Assembly (NCBI GenBank): GCA_030615035.1
Contig: JAUXAC010000039.1
Coordinates: 1 to 7,224, forward strand
Source: Dehalococcoidia bacterium
GTDB taxonomy: Bacteria > Chloroflexota > Dehalococcoidia > Dehalococcoidales > RBG-16-60-22
Direction of reading: 5' to 3'
Length of the DNA: 7,224 nt
Each line of letters opens with the position of its first letter. The first letter of the stretch is position 1. Position numbers and translations under genes: made by a program. The notes under the pieces were generated by a model, which made no database searches, had not been told where the DNA came from, and saw nothing but the letters and a program-made list of their open reading frames with translations. This document shows, piece by piece, positions 7,026 to 7,224 of the stretch.

Positions 7026-7065
7026 GTTATTATTTTGCAACAGTTGTTATATTTTTGCAACAGTT
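7026..7065. repeat. 20-bp tandem repeat, two copies, over the DUF192 promoter
   Basis: On the minus strand, 7065-7046 and 7045-7026 are adjacent 20-bp units, both beginning AACTGTTGCAAAA and ending ATAAC, identical at 18 of 20 positions; the two differences are neighbouring bases. The first unit encodes the last codons and TAA of the helicase and also contains the TATA-like AAATATAA. The second fills the gap up to two bases before the ATG of the DUF192 gene. The core contains CAACAGTTG (plus strand, 7038-7046), an inverted repeat with a one-base centre. It could be a slipped-strand duplication or a pair of operator sites two helical turns apart. Confidence 0.85.
7047..7054 (-). promoter_or_regulatory. 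TATA-like element for the DUF192 gene
   Basis: The minus strand reads AAATATAA, preceded by further A residues and GTTGC. Its centre is 27-28 nt before the ATG at 7023, matching the archaeal TATA-to-start distance. It overlaps the stop codon (TAA, 7049-7047) of the upstream Hel308-like gene. The sequence before the ATG (AATAATAACAC) has no Shine-Dalgarno, so leaderless translation is likely. Confidence 0.55.
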
Positions 7066-7224
7066 TCACCCAGTTGATTCTTAACGTCCCTTGCTGTTTT
7101 TGTTCCTATTAATCTTTCCAGGCTCTGCAGGGGGATTTTCCTCAAATCCTTCAGGCCCTTGACCCCGGAATTAAAGAGAAGTCTGGCTCTCCTTCTTCCT
7201 ATTTTTTTCAGCCTCACAAGCGGC
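7047..7224 (-). CDS. hel308: Hel308-type DNA helicase, C-terminal fragment (N-terminus beyond window)
   Basis: The minus-strand frame entering from the window edge encodes 58 residues and stops at TAA (7049-7047). It opens PLVRLKKIGRRRARLLFNSG, continues with VKGLKDLRKI, SLERLIG and TKTARDVKNQLG, and ends ETVAKI. The IGRRRAR-L-x-N-S-G-V signature, followed by a second hairpin around LIGTKTA, matches the helix-hairpin-helix-like C-terminal domain of archaeal Hel308, a Ski2-like 3'-5' helicase acting at stalled replication forks. The motor domains of a protein that is usually about 700 residues lie outside the window. Another helix-hairpin-helix protein such as RadA or a nuclease is less likely because of the R-R-R-A-R run. 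The gene reads into the DUF192 gene with a 23-nt gap. Confidence 0.75.
   Translation of the reverse strand, partial: PLVRLKKIGRRRARLLFNSGVKGLKDLRKIPLQSLERLIGTKTARDVKNQLGETVAKI

Noticed and set aside
7047..7224. RadA or another helix-hairpin-helix protein as the source of the edge fragment
   Set aside because: The R-R-R-A-R-x-L-x-N-S-G run and a position ending the protein fit the Hel308 C-terminal domain better, although only 58 residues are visible.

Overview
The window reads as archaeal chromosome, and every supported gene lies on the minus strand. The archaeal signs are TATA-type promoter elements centred about 26-30 nt before start codons, a GGTGAT Shine-Dalgarno, the tail of a Hel308-type DNA helicase, a DUF192 protein, and secreted proteins carrying the PGF-pre-PGF surface domain. 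The six-cysteine modules attached to that domain, and the very large sequon-rich secreted protein, recall small-genome (DPANN-type) archaea. That placement is an impression from gene content and has not been shown.

In transcription order (high to low coordinates): (1) 7224-7047, the last 58 codons of a Hel308-like helicase, cut by the window edge. (2) 7023-6664, a 119-residue DUF192 (COG1430) protein. Its promoter sits inside the helicase 3' end and within a 20-bp tandem repeat (7026-7065). (3) 6627-5707, a 306-residue envelope protein: signal peptide, PGF-pre-PGF domain, two six-cysteine modules and a C-terminal membrane anchor. (4) 5642-1377, a 1421-residue secreted protein of repeated beta-sandwich-like domains. 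A Gly/Met-rich linker splits it into two halves of different composition, it carries about 60 N-glycosylation sequons, and it has no visible anchor. (5) 1368-1, the first 456 codons of a second PGF-pre-PGF/cysteine-module protein, cut by the window start.

Genes 3-5 look like a cell-surface locus. The giant protein is flanked by two paralogous proteins, at least one of them membrane anchored. Its stop codon touches the Shine-Dalgarno of the downstream paralogue, so those two are probably translated together. A working model is that the small proteins anchor or present the giant glycoprotein as an S-layer, sheath or adhesion structure. This is inference from architecture and gene order. Genes 1-2 look like ordinary housekeeping genes next to the surface locus. 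Apart from the 64-nt (5643-5706) and 36-nt (6628-6663) spacers there is almost no non-coding DNA. No RNA gene, CRISPR array or mobile element was seen.
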